Below, in pieces: positions 41,504-49,754 of a DNA stretch of 64,000 bases. The number at the start of each line of letters is the position of its first letter. Within the stretch, counting starts at the first letter, position 1. Under the pieces are notes generated by a model that was not told the DNA's origin, did not search any database, and was given only the letters and a program-made list of their open reading frames with translations. Location of the stretch: the NCBI RefSeq assembly GCF_014645315.1, contig NZ_BMLQ01000002.1, forward strand, positions 248,001 to 312,000, in the 5' to 3' direction. This DNA is from Citricoccus zhacaiensis. GTDB lineage: Bacteria > Actinomycetota > Actinomycetes > Actinomycetales > Micrococcaceae. The translations under genes and the position numbers were made by a program.

Positions 41504-41947
41504 CTACGGGTTCCCGCCTGCCGGTCGGTTCAATTCTTCGCGCCAGCCCGACTCCTTCTGGATGTACTCGTTGTCCGCGAAGTCGGCGAAGTCCTCCTCC
41601 GTCTGCACGCGCCGAACCTCCAGCTTGGACCCCGGCCCCAATGGGCACTTGCTGGCCCACTTGACCGCATCCTCCCGGGTGGGGACCTCGAGCATCCAGA
41701 ACCCGTTGAACAGGGCCTCGGTCTCGCCATAGGGGGCATCCGAGACGGTCGGCGGGTCCTGGGCGAAGTCGAGCACGAAGTTCGCCCGGTCCTCCGGGTA
41801 GGCCAGTCCCTCGCCGCCGACCATCACTCCGGCACCCATCAGTTCCTCGTTGTAGGCACCCATCTGGTTGAGCATCTCCTCCATCGGCATACTCTTGGCA
41901 GCCTCCACCGCAGCGTCGGTGGCCCGCATGATCAGCATGTATTTCAT
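41504..41947 (-). CDS. YCII-domain (DGPF-like) protein
   Basis: 147-aa YCII protein: KYMLIMRATDAAVEAAKSM opens, GETEALFNGFWMLEVPTREDAVKWASKCPLGPGSKLEVRRV is the core. It has an ~12-residue extension at the C-terminus versus the family. It lies 16 bp upstream of the PRTase gene in the same orientation, and is divergent from a VOC gene across 197 bp in which nothing else is seen. Distinct from the YCII gene at 30374. Confidence 0.88.
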   Translation of the reverse strand: MKYMLIMRATDAAVEAAKSMPMEEMLNQMGAYNEELMGAGVMVGGEGLAYPEDRANFVLDFAQDPPTVSDAPYGETEALFNGFWMLEVPTREDAVKWASKCPLGPGSKLEVRRVQTEEDFADFADNEYIQKESGWREELNRPAGGNP

Positions 41948-42144
41948 CGTGCAATCCTCTGATCCGGGCGGCATGGTGCACGTGATGATGCACTTCGGAC
42001 GTGCTCGCCCGAGCCGAGGTTAAGCCCCGCTCGGTCCCCGGTTCCAGAGTTCGCTGCCCGGCACTCGCCACGACACCGTGAGCAGGCCTCCGTCCTGTTG
42101 CCTGACCCTTGCCGTGCCGACGAGAGCCTTGGTAGACCGGAGGG

Positions 42145-42855
42145 ATGCGCCTGGAGAACCTGAACTTCGATGCCCGTGACCCGCGCCGGTTGGCGGACTT
42201 CTGGGCGGCCGCCCTGGGAGCGGAGCCCCTCACGGACAATGAGGCCGGCGTGGAGGTCCGGTTGCCCCTGGCAGGCGGCCGCTTCCTCGACCTCTGCTTC
42301 GAGCGCGTCACGGACCCCTCGCCGGCGAAGTCCCGGCTGCACCCGGACCTGACCGGCGGGAACGGACAGCGGCAACAGGACGTCGTCGAACGACTGCTCG
42401 GCCTCGGCGCCACACCAGCGGACATCGGTCAGAGAGACGTCCCCTGGGTGGTGCTGGCGGACCCGGAGGGCAACGCCTTCTGCGTCATGGATGAGCGGCC
42501 GGCGTACCGTGACAGCGGCACGATCGCCGCCCTGGCCCTGGAGAGTGCCGATCCCGAGCGGGACGCCGACTTCTGGGCGGTGGCCACCGAATGGGTCCGG
42601 GTGGAGGGGGAGGCACCGGCCTCGTTGCGCCACCCCTCCGGCACCGGTCCCGTCCTGGAGTTCCTCCGTGAATCCGGTCCGAAGCGTGGGAAGAACCGGC
42701 TCCACGTGGACGTCAGGCCCGGGCCCGACGACGGCGCCGTGACCGACCGGCTCCAGGCGGCGGGAGCGCGGCTGCTCGTCGACAACCCGGAGTGGCCGTG
42801 GTCAACGTGGTCCGACCCGTCCGGAAACGAGTTCTGCGTCCTCGACGCGTCTTAG
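42145..42855 (+). CDS. Two-module VOC (glyoxalase-like) protein
   Basis: 236-aa protein with two consecutive glyoxalase-like domains: residues ~1-120 (LENLNFDARDPRRLADFWAAALG, LADPEGNAFCVMDE) and ~125-236 (LALESADPERDADFWAVATEW, WSDPSGNEFCVLDAS). Each ends with the same D-P-x-G-N-x-F-C-V signature, showing internal duplication. Such tandem proteins are frequent in Streptomyces and Micrococcales, with no proven substrate. It is convergent with the DUF899 gene, the two stop codons overlapping by four bases (42852-42855). Confidence 0.88.
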   Translation: MRLENLNFDARDPRRLADFWAAALGAEPLTDNEAGVEVRLPLAGGRFLDLCFERVTDPSPAKSRLHPDLTGGNGQRQQDVVERLLGLGATPADIGQRDVPWVVLADPEGNAFCVMDERPAYRDSGTIAALALESADPERDADFWAVATEWVRVEGEAPASLRHPSGTGPVLEFLRESGPKRGKNRLHVDVRPGPDDGAVTDRLQAAGARLLVDNPEWPWSTWSDPSGNEFCVLDAS

Positions 42856-43571
42856 GCGCCTGCGGAGTTTCCGTACCAACCGGCCACGTCCTGGGGCTCG
42901 GGCCAGCCGTGGCATGCCTCCCCGCCCGGCCATCCCTCCGGAGACTGCTGCCAGGACTCCCGGCGGCCGTAGGGCAGGACGTCCATCAGTCCGAAGACGT
43001 GGGACACCGTCTCGAGGCCGCGGCCGTCGGTGTGCCAGGTCCGGTAGACGTCCTCGCCGTCACGCAGGAACACGTTGAAGGCGTATCCGGCGTGCGGCGG
43101 GGCGCCCACGTCTGCCCCGAAGGTGCTGTTCGCGGTGGAGTACCAGCTCATCCGGTCCCCGACCCGACTGCGGTAGGCGAGCGCCTCGTCGATGGTTCCC
43201 TGGGTGACGATGACGAAGCGCGCGTCGTAGTTCTCCAGGAACTCCAGGCGGGGGAACTGTGAGGAGAAGAAGGTGCAGCCGCCGCACTGGTACTCGGCGC
43301 CGTCATGCCACATGTGGCTGTAGACGATCAGCTGGTGCTTGCCGTCGAAGAGGTCCACCAGCCGGACGGGGCCGAAGGCGCCCTCGAGCGTGTAGTCGGG
43401 CATCTTCACCATGGGCATCCGGCGGCGCTGGGCGGCGATGGCGTCGAGTTCACGGGTGGCGGCCTTCTCGCGGCGGCGCAGGGCGTCGAGTTCGGCCTGC
43501 CACGTCGCCTGGTCGACGACGGGCGGAGTGGCCGGGGCCGGATCGTAGTGGGAGAGGTCGGTGGTGGTCAT
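42852..43571 (-). CDS. DUF899 thioredoxin-like protein
   Basis: 239-aa soluble protein of the DUF899 family. The thioredoxin-like core has MPMVKMPDYTLEGAFGPVRLVDLFDGKHQLIVY and a CxxC-like site in EYQCGGCTFFSSQFPRLEFL, followed by FGADVGAPPHAGYAFNVFLRDGE and VYRTWHTDGRG. A thiol-redox role is plausible. The first 50 residues form a coiled-coil-like helix rich in Ala/Arg/Glu (WQAELDALRRREKAA). No operon partner on its strand. Confidence 0.88.
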   Translation of the reverse strand: MTTTDLSHYDPAPATPPVVDQATWQAELDALRRREKAATRELDAIAAQRRRMPMVKMPDYTLEGAFGPVRLVDLFDGKHQLIVYSHMWHDGAEYQCGGCTFFSSQFPRLEFLENYDARFVIVTQGTIDEALAYRSRVGDRMSWYSTANSTFGADVGAPPHAGYAFNVFLRDGEDVYRTWHTDGRGLETVSHVFGLMDVLPYGRRESWQQSPEGWPGGEACHGWPEPQDVAGWYGNSAGA

Positions 43572-43762
43572 GGCAATCCTTCGGAAGGGGCAGACCGGGC
43601 AGGCAGGGGATCTGCGCGCGTGCCCCCACGGTAGGCCGCCCCGGTCCGCCGCGTCCCCTCCAGATCTGCGGTGATCACATCCGCTGCAGAACCAGCGGGT
43701 GTCCAGCCGGCACCCAGCTGAGGCACGGATTCGTGACAGGCGGATCCGCGAGACTGGAGAAC

Positions 43763-44494
43763 ATGGATGACTCCCCCGGACCGACGGCGCCCTCCACCGA
43801 CCTGGAACGGCTCGGCGCCGGGACCGGGATGGACCTGAGCACCATGCCGCCGGACCTCGCGCGGCGGCTGACCACCATCGGCGCCGACTTCCGGCAACTC
43901 AGCCTCGAGTATGAGTTCGCGCTGCGCGAGGTGGAGACGAAGATGCACATCCTGCAGGACGAGTTCCTGCACCTGCACGACTACAACCCCATCGAGCACG
44001 TCTCCACCCGCCTGAAGACCCTGGACTCCCTCGTGGCCAAGGCCAACCGGCGCGAGCTGCCCATGGACCTGGACGTCTGGCGGCGGGAGATCCTGGACAT
44101 CGCCGGGACCCGGGTGACCTGCAGCTTCCGCCGGGACGTGTACCGCGTCTTCGACCTGTTCACCGAGCGCCAGGACGTGGAGGTGATCTCGGTGAAGGAC
44201 TACATCGCCCAGCCCAAGGCCAACGGCTACTCCTCCCTGCACGCCACCGTCCGCGTGCCCGTCTACCTCTCCACCGGGGTCATCCTGATCCCGGTGGAGA
44301 TCCAGTTCCGCACCATCGCCATGGACTTCTGGGCCTCACTGGACCACAAGATCAAGTACAAGTACGACGGCGAGGTGCCGGCCGACGTCGCGGATGAACT
44401 GCAGGAGGCGGCGCAGGCCGCCGACGACCTGGACCGACGGATGGAGAACCTGCACGACCGCGTCCACGGCAGCGGCCCCACACTGTTCGTGTAG
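43763..44494 (+). CDS. Small alarmone synthetase (RelA/SpoT synthetase domain only)
   Basis: 243-aa GTP pyrophosphokinase of the RelQ/SAS type, producing (p)ppGpp. The synthetase domain has LEYEFALREVETKMHIL, DIAGTRVTCSF, SVKDYIAQPKANGYSSLHATV, IPVEIQFRTIAMDFWASLDHKIKYKYDG; the hydrolase and regulatory domains of Rel are absent. A 45-residue Pro-rich N-terminus precedes it. ATG 43763 follows CTGGAGAAC. The synthetase probably responds at transcript level to envelope or nutrient stress. It stands alone, convergent with an aldehyde dehydrogenase gene. Confidence 0.92.
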   Translation: MDDSPGPTAPSTDLERLGAGTGMDLSTMPPDLARRLTTIGADFRQLSLEYEFALREVETKMHILQDEFLHLHDYNPIEHVSTRLKTLDSLVAKANRRELPMDLDVWRREILDIAGTRVTCSFRRDVYRVFDLFTERQDVEVISVKDYIAQPKANGYSSLHATVRVPVYLSTGVILIPVEIQFRTIAMDFWASLDHKIKYKYDGEVPADVADELQEAAQAADDLDRRMENLHDRVHGSGPTLFV

Positions 44495-44516
44495 GGCCGC
44501 CTGCGCCAGTGCGGGC

Positions 44517-45971
44517 TTAGAACGGGTAGGGCGCAATCTCCGGGCGCATGGTGAGCCACTGGACCTCGGTGAAGGCCTCGATGTTCGCGGTGTAACCGCC
44601 GAATCGCGCCCCGTTGCCGGAGGCCTTCATCCCGCCCATCGGCGCGTTGGACTCGTCCGCCACGGTCTGCTCGTTGATGTGGACCTTGCCGGCATCCACC
44701 AGGTCGGCGAGCTTCATCGCCTGGCCCACATCCCCGAGGATGCCGAGGGAGAGGCCGTACTCGTTGGCGTTGATGACCTCTGCGGCCTCCTCGATGCTGG
44801 AGAAGGACATCACCGGAGCCACGGGCCCGAAGATCTCCTCCGCCCATGCCGGATTCGCCGCGTCCACGCCGGAGAGCACCGTGGGGGCGTAGAACAGGTT
44901 CTCGTAGGTGCCGCCGGCCTCAATGCTGGCCCCGGCGTCCTTGGCGCCGCGTACGATCCGGTCGACATTGTCCCGCTGCTTCTGGTCGATGATCGGCCCG
45001 AGCGCCACGTCCCCGGTGGGGTCACCCACCGGCAGGTGCTCGGCCTTCTCCTTGAGAGCCGCCACGTATTCGTCCTTGATCGACTCGTGCACGAGGTGCC
45101 GGCCACTGGTCATGCAGACCTGCCCCTGGTGCATGAATGCCCCGAAGGCCCCGGCGGAGGCGGCCGCAGCCACATCAGCCCCCGGCAGCACCACGAGGGC
45201 ATTGTTGCCGCCCAGTTCCAGGTGGGCTCGCTTCAGGTTGCGGCCGCAGGCCTCCCCGACCTTCCGGCCGGCCGCCGTGGAGCCGGTGAAGGACACCACG
45301 CGGATCTCCGGGGCCTCGGACAGCGCGGCGCCGGCATCCGCCCCGCCGGTCAGCAACTGCAGCACTCCCGCCGGCAGCCCGGCCTCCTCGAAGGCGCGCA
45401 TGATCATCACCCCTCCGGAGACGGGGGTGCGCGGGTCCGGCTTGAGGATCACGGCGTTACCCAGCGCGAGCGCGGGGGCCACCGAGCGGATGGAGAGGAT
45501 CAGCGGGAAGTTGAACGGGGAGATCACGCCCACCACGCCGGCCGGCACCCGGCGGGCGAAGGACCAGTGCGCCTCGTCCGAGGTGAGCACCTCTCCGGCC
45601 GGGTGGTGCGGCAGCCCGGCGGAGTCGAAGCACTCGTTGGCGGCCACGTGGGTCTCCATCGCGGCCTTGCCCCCGATTGCTCCGGTCTCGCGCTGGATCC
45701 ACGTGTTGAGTTCTTGGACGTGGTCCTCGAAGACCTGACCTGCCCGGCGCAGCACCGCGGCCCGCTCCTCGGGCTTGGTGGCGGCCCAGGCCTTCTGGGC
45801 CTTCGCGGCGCGGGTGGCGGCGGCGAACACGTCCTCGCCCGAGGCCATCCCGGCCCGGCCCAGGACCGCTCCGGTGGCCGGCTCCACCACATCTACCGTG
45901 CCGGCCGAACCCTCGGTCCAGCCGTCGGTGTAGATCTTGCCGTCCCAGACGGATGGATCGAGAAAACTCAT
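44517..45971 (-). CDS. NAD(P)-dependent aldehyde dehydrogenase (benzaldehyde/vanillin-type)
   Basis: 484-aa aldehyde dehydrogenase oxidising aldehydes to acids. Cofactor loop FTGSTAAGRKVGE, general-base Glu in AHLELGGNNALVV and nucleophile Cys in HQGQVCMTSGR are all present; FGPVAPVMSFSSIEEA is typical. The PFNFPLILSIRSVAPALALGNAV segment places it near the benzaldehyde/vanillin dehydrogenases. ATG 45971 has AGGAG 5 nt upstream. A second ALDH gene lies 600 bp upstream in the same orientation, separated by a small gene on the other strand, so they are not one operon. Confidence 0.92.
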   Translation of the reverse strand: MSFLDPSVWDGKIYTDGWTEGSAGTVDVVEPATGAVLGRAGMASGEDVFAAATRAAKAQKAWAATKPEERAAVLRRAGQVFEDHVQELNTWIQRETGAIGGKAAMETHVAANECFDSAGLPHHPAGEVLTSDEAHWSFARRVPAGVVGVISPFNFPLILSIRSVAPALALGNAVILKPDPRTPVSGGVMIMRAFEEAGLPAGVLQLLTGGADAGAALSEAPEIRVVSFTGSTAAGRKVGEACGRNLKRAHLELGGNNALVVLPGADVAAAASAGAFGAFMHQGQVCMTSGRHLVHESIKDEYVAALKEKAEHLPVGDPTGDVALGPIIDQKQRDNVDRIVRGAKDAGASIEAGGTYENLFYAPTVLSGVDAANPAWAEEIFGPVAPVMSFSSIEEAAEVINANEYGLSLGILGDVGQAMKLADLVDAGKVHINEQTVADESNAPMGGMKASGNGARFGGYTANIEAFTEVQWLTMRPEIAPYPF

Positions 45972-46045
45972 GACGCTCCTGACGTTGGTGGGGATAGCAC
46001 CGAGCCTACCCACGCCGCCCGGCTCCGGCACGGAAGAATGGCCGC

Positions 46046-46462
46046 ATGGAGACCACCCTGACGCTCGTCGTGGACGCCGCCAACGTGGTCGGCTCCGTCC
46101 CAGACGGCTGGTGGAGAGACCGGTTGGGTGCCACCTCCCGGCTCCGGGACCACCTCGCCGTCCTGGCCCGGGACGGCCTCGAGGTGCCCGACGCCGGCCC
46201 CGAGACACCGCGGGTCCGTCCCGCGATCGTCCTGGTCGCCGAGAGCAAGGCCCGCGGCCTCGAGTCCGTGGAGGGGGTCCAGGTGATCGACGCCCCGGGC
46301 GAGGGCGACGACGAGGTGGTGGCCGTCGTCGGGCGTCTGTTCGCCGCCGACCCCGGGCGCACGGTGGTGGTGGCCACTGCGGACCGGGGACTGCAGGACC
46401 GGGTCCGCGACCTGGGGGCGGGCGTCATGTCCGCACGCGCCGTGCGCCATCGGCGCCGGTGA
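46046..46462 (+). CDS. NYN/PIN-like domain protein
   Basis: 138-aa small protein with a PIN-like Rossmann core: LTLVVDAANVVGSVPDGWW (first acidic site), VIDAPGEGDDEVVAVV (second) and GRTVVVATADRGLQDRVRDLGA (third). These are the arrangements of NYN-domain ribonucleases, although members of this subgroup are often annotated as NTP pyrophosphohydrolases. Probable RNase or nucleotide-acting enzyme; activity unproven. It lies alone between two aldehyde dehydrogenase genes on the opposite strand. Confidence 0.82.
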   Translation: METTLTLVVDAANVVGSVPDGWWRDRLGATSRLRDHLAVLARDGLEVPDAGPETPRVRPAIVLVAESKARGLESVEGVQVIDAPGEGDDEVVAVVGRLFAADPGRTVVVATADRGLQDRVRDLGAGVMSARAVRHRRR

Positions 46463-46526
46463 GCCCGTCCGGCAGCCTCCACCTCCTCCGCGGCGTGCTG
46501 TGGCCCTGACGTGAGTTGGCCCGGCG

Positions 46527-47903
46527 TCAGGACCGCGCGGTCCGGCGCAGCCGGGTGTTGACGAACTCGCCCACGCCCCAGCGCCCGAGCTCGCGGCCGA
46601 AGCCGGAGCGCTTCACACCACCGAAGGGCAGCCCGGGCAGGGTGGTGCCGTGCTCGTTGACGTAGGCCATGCCCACAGCCAGCCGATCGGCGACCGCCTG
46701 GGCCCGGCCGACGTCGTTGCCCCACACCGATCCGCTGAGTCCGAAGCCCACGTCATTGGCCAACTGGACGGCCTCCTCCTCCGAGTCGACGCCGTAGACC
46801 ATGGCCACCGGGCCGAAGATCTCCTCGGAGTAGGCGTCCATCTCCGGGGTGATCCCGGTCAGCACCGCCGGACGCATGAAGGCACCGTCACCCTCGAGGG
46901 CCTCACCGCCGGTGTGCAGGGTGGCACCCTGCTCCACGGCCCGCTTGACCTGCTCCACCACGGTGTCCCGCGCCTTCACCGAGGACAGCGGGCCCACCCG
47001 GACCCCCTTCTCCAGGGGGTCGCCGATGGTCGCCTCGGAGAAGACCGAGGTCACGGTGGCCACGAAGTCCTCGAGCTGGGAGTTCAGCACGATCATCCGC
47101 TTGGGAGAGTTGCATGCCTGCCCGGCATTGGACAGCCGGGCCTTGGCGGCAGTGCGGGCCACCCGCTCGACGTCGGCATCCTCCAGCAGAATGAAGGCAT
47201 CCGATCCACCGAGCTCCAGCACGGCCTTCTTGAGGTTCTTCCCGGCCGTCTCCGCCACGGCGACGCCGGCCCGCTCGCTGCCCGTCAGGGACACCCCGTG
47301 GACGCGGGGGTCGGCGATCATGGTGGCGACCTGCTCGTGACCGGCGAAGACGTTGATGTACACGTCCTCGGGCACGCCGGCAGCATGGAGGATCTCCTCC
47401 ATGACCTGGGCGGAGGCGGCACAGATCTCGGCATGCTTCAGGATGACCGTGTTGCCCGCCATCAGGTTCGGCGCGGCGAACCGGGCCACCTGGTAGTAGG
47501 GATAGTTCCACGGCATCACGCCGACGAGCGGCCCGACCGGTTCCGTGGTGACCAGCGATTCCTCGGCACCCTGCGGGTCCAGTGCCTCCGGCTCCAGCAG
47601 GTCCGGCCCGTGCTCGGCGTACCAGCGGTAGATCTCACCGGCCAGCTCGGCCTCACCGATGGCCTCGCGCAGCGGCTTGCCCATCTCGGTGGCGATGAGC
47701 CGGCCCAGCTCCTCCTTGCGGTCCGCGTAGGCGTCGGCCACCCTGGTCAGGATCTCGGCACGCTCCCGGACCGCGGTCGAGCGCCAGCCGGGGAAGGCGG
47801 CGTCAGAGCGGTGCAGCACGTCCTGCACCTCGGCCTCGTCCAGCTTCGGGAACTCTCGTTCGATCGCTCCGGTGGTCGGATTCGTCGTGGTGTAAGTAGC
47901 CAT
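46527..47903 (-). CDS. NAD(P)-dependent succinate-semialdehyde dehydrogenase family protein
   Basis: 458-aa aldehyde dehydrogenase. PWNYPYYQVARFAAPNLMAGNTVILKHA, LTGSERAGVAVAE, Glu in VLELGGSDAFILLEDAD and Cys in NAGQACNSPKRMIV are the key sites; GMAYVNEHGTTLPGLPFGGVKRSGFGRELG is the succinate-semialdehyde type ending. It converts succinate semialdehyde or a related short aldehyde to acid. ATG 47903 follows GGGTGGGGGT. GABA aminotransferase is not encoded nearby. Confidence 0.9.
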   Translation of the reverse strand: MATYTTTNPTTGAIEREFPKLDEAEVQDVLHRSDAAFPGWRSTAVRERAEILTRVADAYADRKEELGRLIATEMGKPLREAIGEAELAGEIYRWYAEHGPDLLEPEALDPQGAEESLVTTEPVGPLVGVMPWNYPYYQVARFAAPNLMAGNTVILKHAEICAASAQVMEEILHAAGVPEDVYINVFAGHEQVATMIADPRVHGVSLTGSERAGVAVAETAGKNLKKAVLELGGSDAFILLEDADVERVARTAAKARLSNAGQACNSPKRMIVLNSQLEDFVATVTSVFSEATIGDPLEKGVRVGPLSSVKARDTVVEQVKRAVEQGATLHTGGEALEGDGAFMRPAVLTGITPEMDAYSEEIFGPVAMVYGVDSEEEAVQLANDVGFGLSGSVWGNDVGRAQAVADRLAVGMAYVNEHGTTLPGLPFGGVKRSGFGRELGRWGVGEFVNTRLRRTARS

Positions 47904-48098
47904 ACCCCCACCCTGTCGGAATGGTGGAGTGCTGCCAACCCATTCCGAGCACATCCGAGTATTCCTTCGCGCCTGGCGAATCCGCGGGAGCGTCACTCGG
48001 GTGGGCTGGACGGGAGACCTGTACGGCCGGCGTCGGGCGCTCCTACGCTGGACGGACCGCACACCTCCACCCGACTCCACCCGATGAAAGGGGTCACC

Positions 48099-48332
48099 AT
48101 GGCCGTCTGCGACACCTGCGGCAACGACTACGACAAGGCGTTCACCATCACCATGGGCGAACGCCAGGGCACCTTCGACAGCTTCGAATGCGCCATCCAC
48201 ACCATGGCACCGGCGTGCGCCCACTGCGGATGCCGCATCCTCGGGCACGGCGCCGAGGTCTCCGGCATCATGTACTGCTGTGCGCACTGCGCCGAACACT
48301 CCGGGGCCACCGCCATCACCGACCGCGCCTGA
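48099..48332 (+). CDS. Cys-rich mini-protein with two CxxC knuckles
   Basis: 77 aa with nine cysteines in patterned pairs: AVCDTCGNDYDKAF at the start, then APACAHCGCRILGHG and MYCCAHCAEHSG at the end, with several histidines among them. It resembles zinc-ribbon or bacterial metallothionein-like knuckles and is likely to bind Zn2+ or Fe. ATG 48099 has AAAGGGG just upstream; an ATG at 48084 would place that sequence inside the gene. The central FECAIHTM segment is well conserved in similar actinobacterial small proteins I recall, but none has a function I can name. Confidence 0.75.
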   Translation: MAVCDTCGNDYDKAFTITMGERQGTFDSFECAIHTMAPACAHCGCRILGHGAEVSGIMYCCAHCAEHSGATAITDRA

Positions 48333-48432
48333 GCGGGCGCGGCAGGGGCCGACCGGGGCTGACGGCTGACCGCGCCTTACCGCTGACTGCGGCCGTATTC
48401 CCACTATGCGTCTTCTCACGTAGACGCGGTTT

Positions 48433-48450
48433 TAGTTGACGCCTCAACTA
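48433..48450. promoter_or_regulatory. Inverted repeat TAGTTGA-N4-TCAACTA upstream of DoxX gene
   Basis: Perfect 7-bp arms with a 4-nt spacer, 69 bp before the DoxX start codon. Shape and spacing match MarR-family operators. No MarR gene lies next to it; the only one in the window is at 18901. Confidence 0.6.
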
Positions 48451-48518
48451 TTAATCCGTCAGGGTGGATCAGTGCCGCCAACCGGCGCGCACCGATCCAT
48501 GCTGAGAGGACGCCGTCC

Positions 48519-48977
48519 ATGACGACCGCCACCGATACCCGCCTGCTGCCCCTGCCCACCCCCGTTCGCGACTGGGGCCTTCTCCTCACCCGCGTGATCC
48601 TCGGCGTCGTGCTGGTAGCCCACGGCTGGCAGAAGTTCACCGAATGGGGCATCGCGGGCACCACGGCGAGCTTCCAGGAGATGGGGGTTCCCGCCCCGCC
48701 GGTCTCGGCCCTGATCGCCTCCATCGTGGAACTCGGCGGCGGCATCCTACTGATCCTCGGACTGTTCACCACCGTGGCCGGCATCCTGGCGGCTCTCACC
48801 ATGCTCGGCGCCGTGCTGTTCGTGCACGCCCCGCACGGGGTCTTCGTGGCCGGCAACGGCTGGGAGCTCGTGGCCGTCATCGGCCTGGCGTCCCTGGTCT
48901 TCGCGCTCGTGGGCCCGGGCCGCCTCAGCCTCGACGCCCTCATCGCCGGCCGACGGACCCGCTCGATCCAGGCCTGA
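48519..48977 (+). CDS. DoxX-family membrane protein
   Basis: 152-aa protein with four helices (LLLTRVILGVVLVAHGWQKF, VSALIASIVELGGGILLILGLF, TVAGILAALTMLGAVLFVHA, AVIGLASLVFALVGPGRLSLDALI). LVAHGWQKFTEWGI and ELGGGILLILGLFT are DoxX hallmarks. Mycobacterial members act with superoxide dismutase and thiol oxidoreductases in oxidative stress; the role here is unknown. It probably forms a single-gene transcript regulated through the upstream inverted repeat. Confidence 0.9.
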   Translation: MTTATDTRLLPLPTPVRDWGLLLTRVILGVVLVAHGWQKFTEWGIAGTTASFQEMGVPAPPVSALIASIVELGGGILLILGLFTTVAGILAALTMLGAVLFVHAPHGVFVAGNGWELVAVIGLASLVFALVGPGRLSLDALIAGRRTRSIQA

Positions 48978-49065
48978 CTCAGGCACCGACGTCGCGCAGG
49001 TGGTGTTCCATCGAACAACGGCATCGGCGCATCTCCGCCCGGTCCCGAACCGCTACGCTGGCGCC

Positions 49066-49578
49066 GTGAACAACCAGCCCCACTCCAGCGAGCCCGCATC
49101 CGATCAACCCGATTCCGACCAGCCTGCGGGCCTGCCGGCCATCATGGATTCCGGCCTGGAGTACACCCTGACGCAGCACGGCCCGGTCTCCTCCCTGGCC
49201 GAGGTGGCTGCGGCGCGCGGGGTCGATCCGGGCCGGCTGATCAAGTCGCTGGTGGTGCGCCGCGGCGAGAACGACTTCCTGTTCGTCCTCGTGCCGGGCG
49301 GCCGCAGCATCTCCTGGCCCAAGCTGCGGGCACTGTTGGGGGTGAACCGTCTGTCCATGCCCTCCGCGGCCGAGGCCCTGGAGGTCACCGGGTACCCGCG
49401 CGGTTCCATCACACCCTTCGGCGCGACGACGGCCTGGCCCGTCATCGCCGACGTCGCCCTCTCGGGGGTGCAGGTCTCCATCGGCGCGGGAGCTCCGGGG
49501 GCCGCCGTGACGGTCGACGCCGACCGGCTGGTCGAGGCGCTCGGCGCGAGGCTCGCGGACGTGACCGACCCGGAGTAG
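49066..49578 (+). CDS. YbaK/ProX-family aminoacyl-tRNA deacylase
   Basis: 170-aa protein of the YbaK/EbsC family that hydrolyses mischarged tRNA (for example Cys- or Ala-tRNA-Pro). GRLIKSLVVRRGENDFLFVLVPGGRSISWPKLRALLG and VTGYPRGSITPFGATTAWPVI are diagnostic (Lys in IKSL is the catalytic residue of the family). A disordered N-terminus of about 25 residues precedes the fold. Start GTG 49066. Cytoplasmic; no operon partner. Confidence 0.88.
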   Translation: MNNQPHSSEPASDQPDSDQPAGLPAIMDSGLEYTLTQHGPVSSLAEVAAARGVDPGRLIKSLVVRRGENDFLFVLVPGGRSISWPKLRALLGVNRLSMPSAAEALEVTGYPRGSITPFGATTAWPVIADVALSGVQVSIGAGAPGAAVTVDADRLVEALGARLADVTDPE

Positions 49579-49754
49579 GACCCGGAGTAGCCGGTGTCTC
49601 CCCGGAACTCCCCGGCAGATGTTCACGCCGATGACACTCAGATGTCCCTTGTCTTCGCCCGGCCGGACCACCATCGTGGATGTCACGGAGGACGGGCCCG
49701 GGATCGCCACATCTGCGTCGGGCCCCAGATTGCAGACAGAAGGGTGCACGAGGC

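Noticed and set aside
44394-48332. Long plus-strand frames opposite the two aldehyde dehydrogenase genes
   Set aside because: His/Gly/Arg-rich, no motifs, and opposite genes with complete catalytic residues. Only the C-terminal Cys-rich part near 48099-48332 is a real gene, with its own ribosome site.
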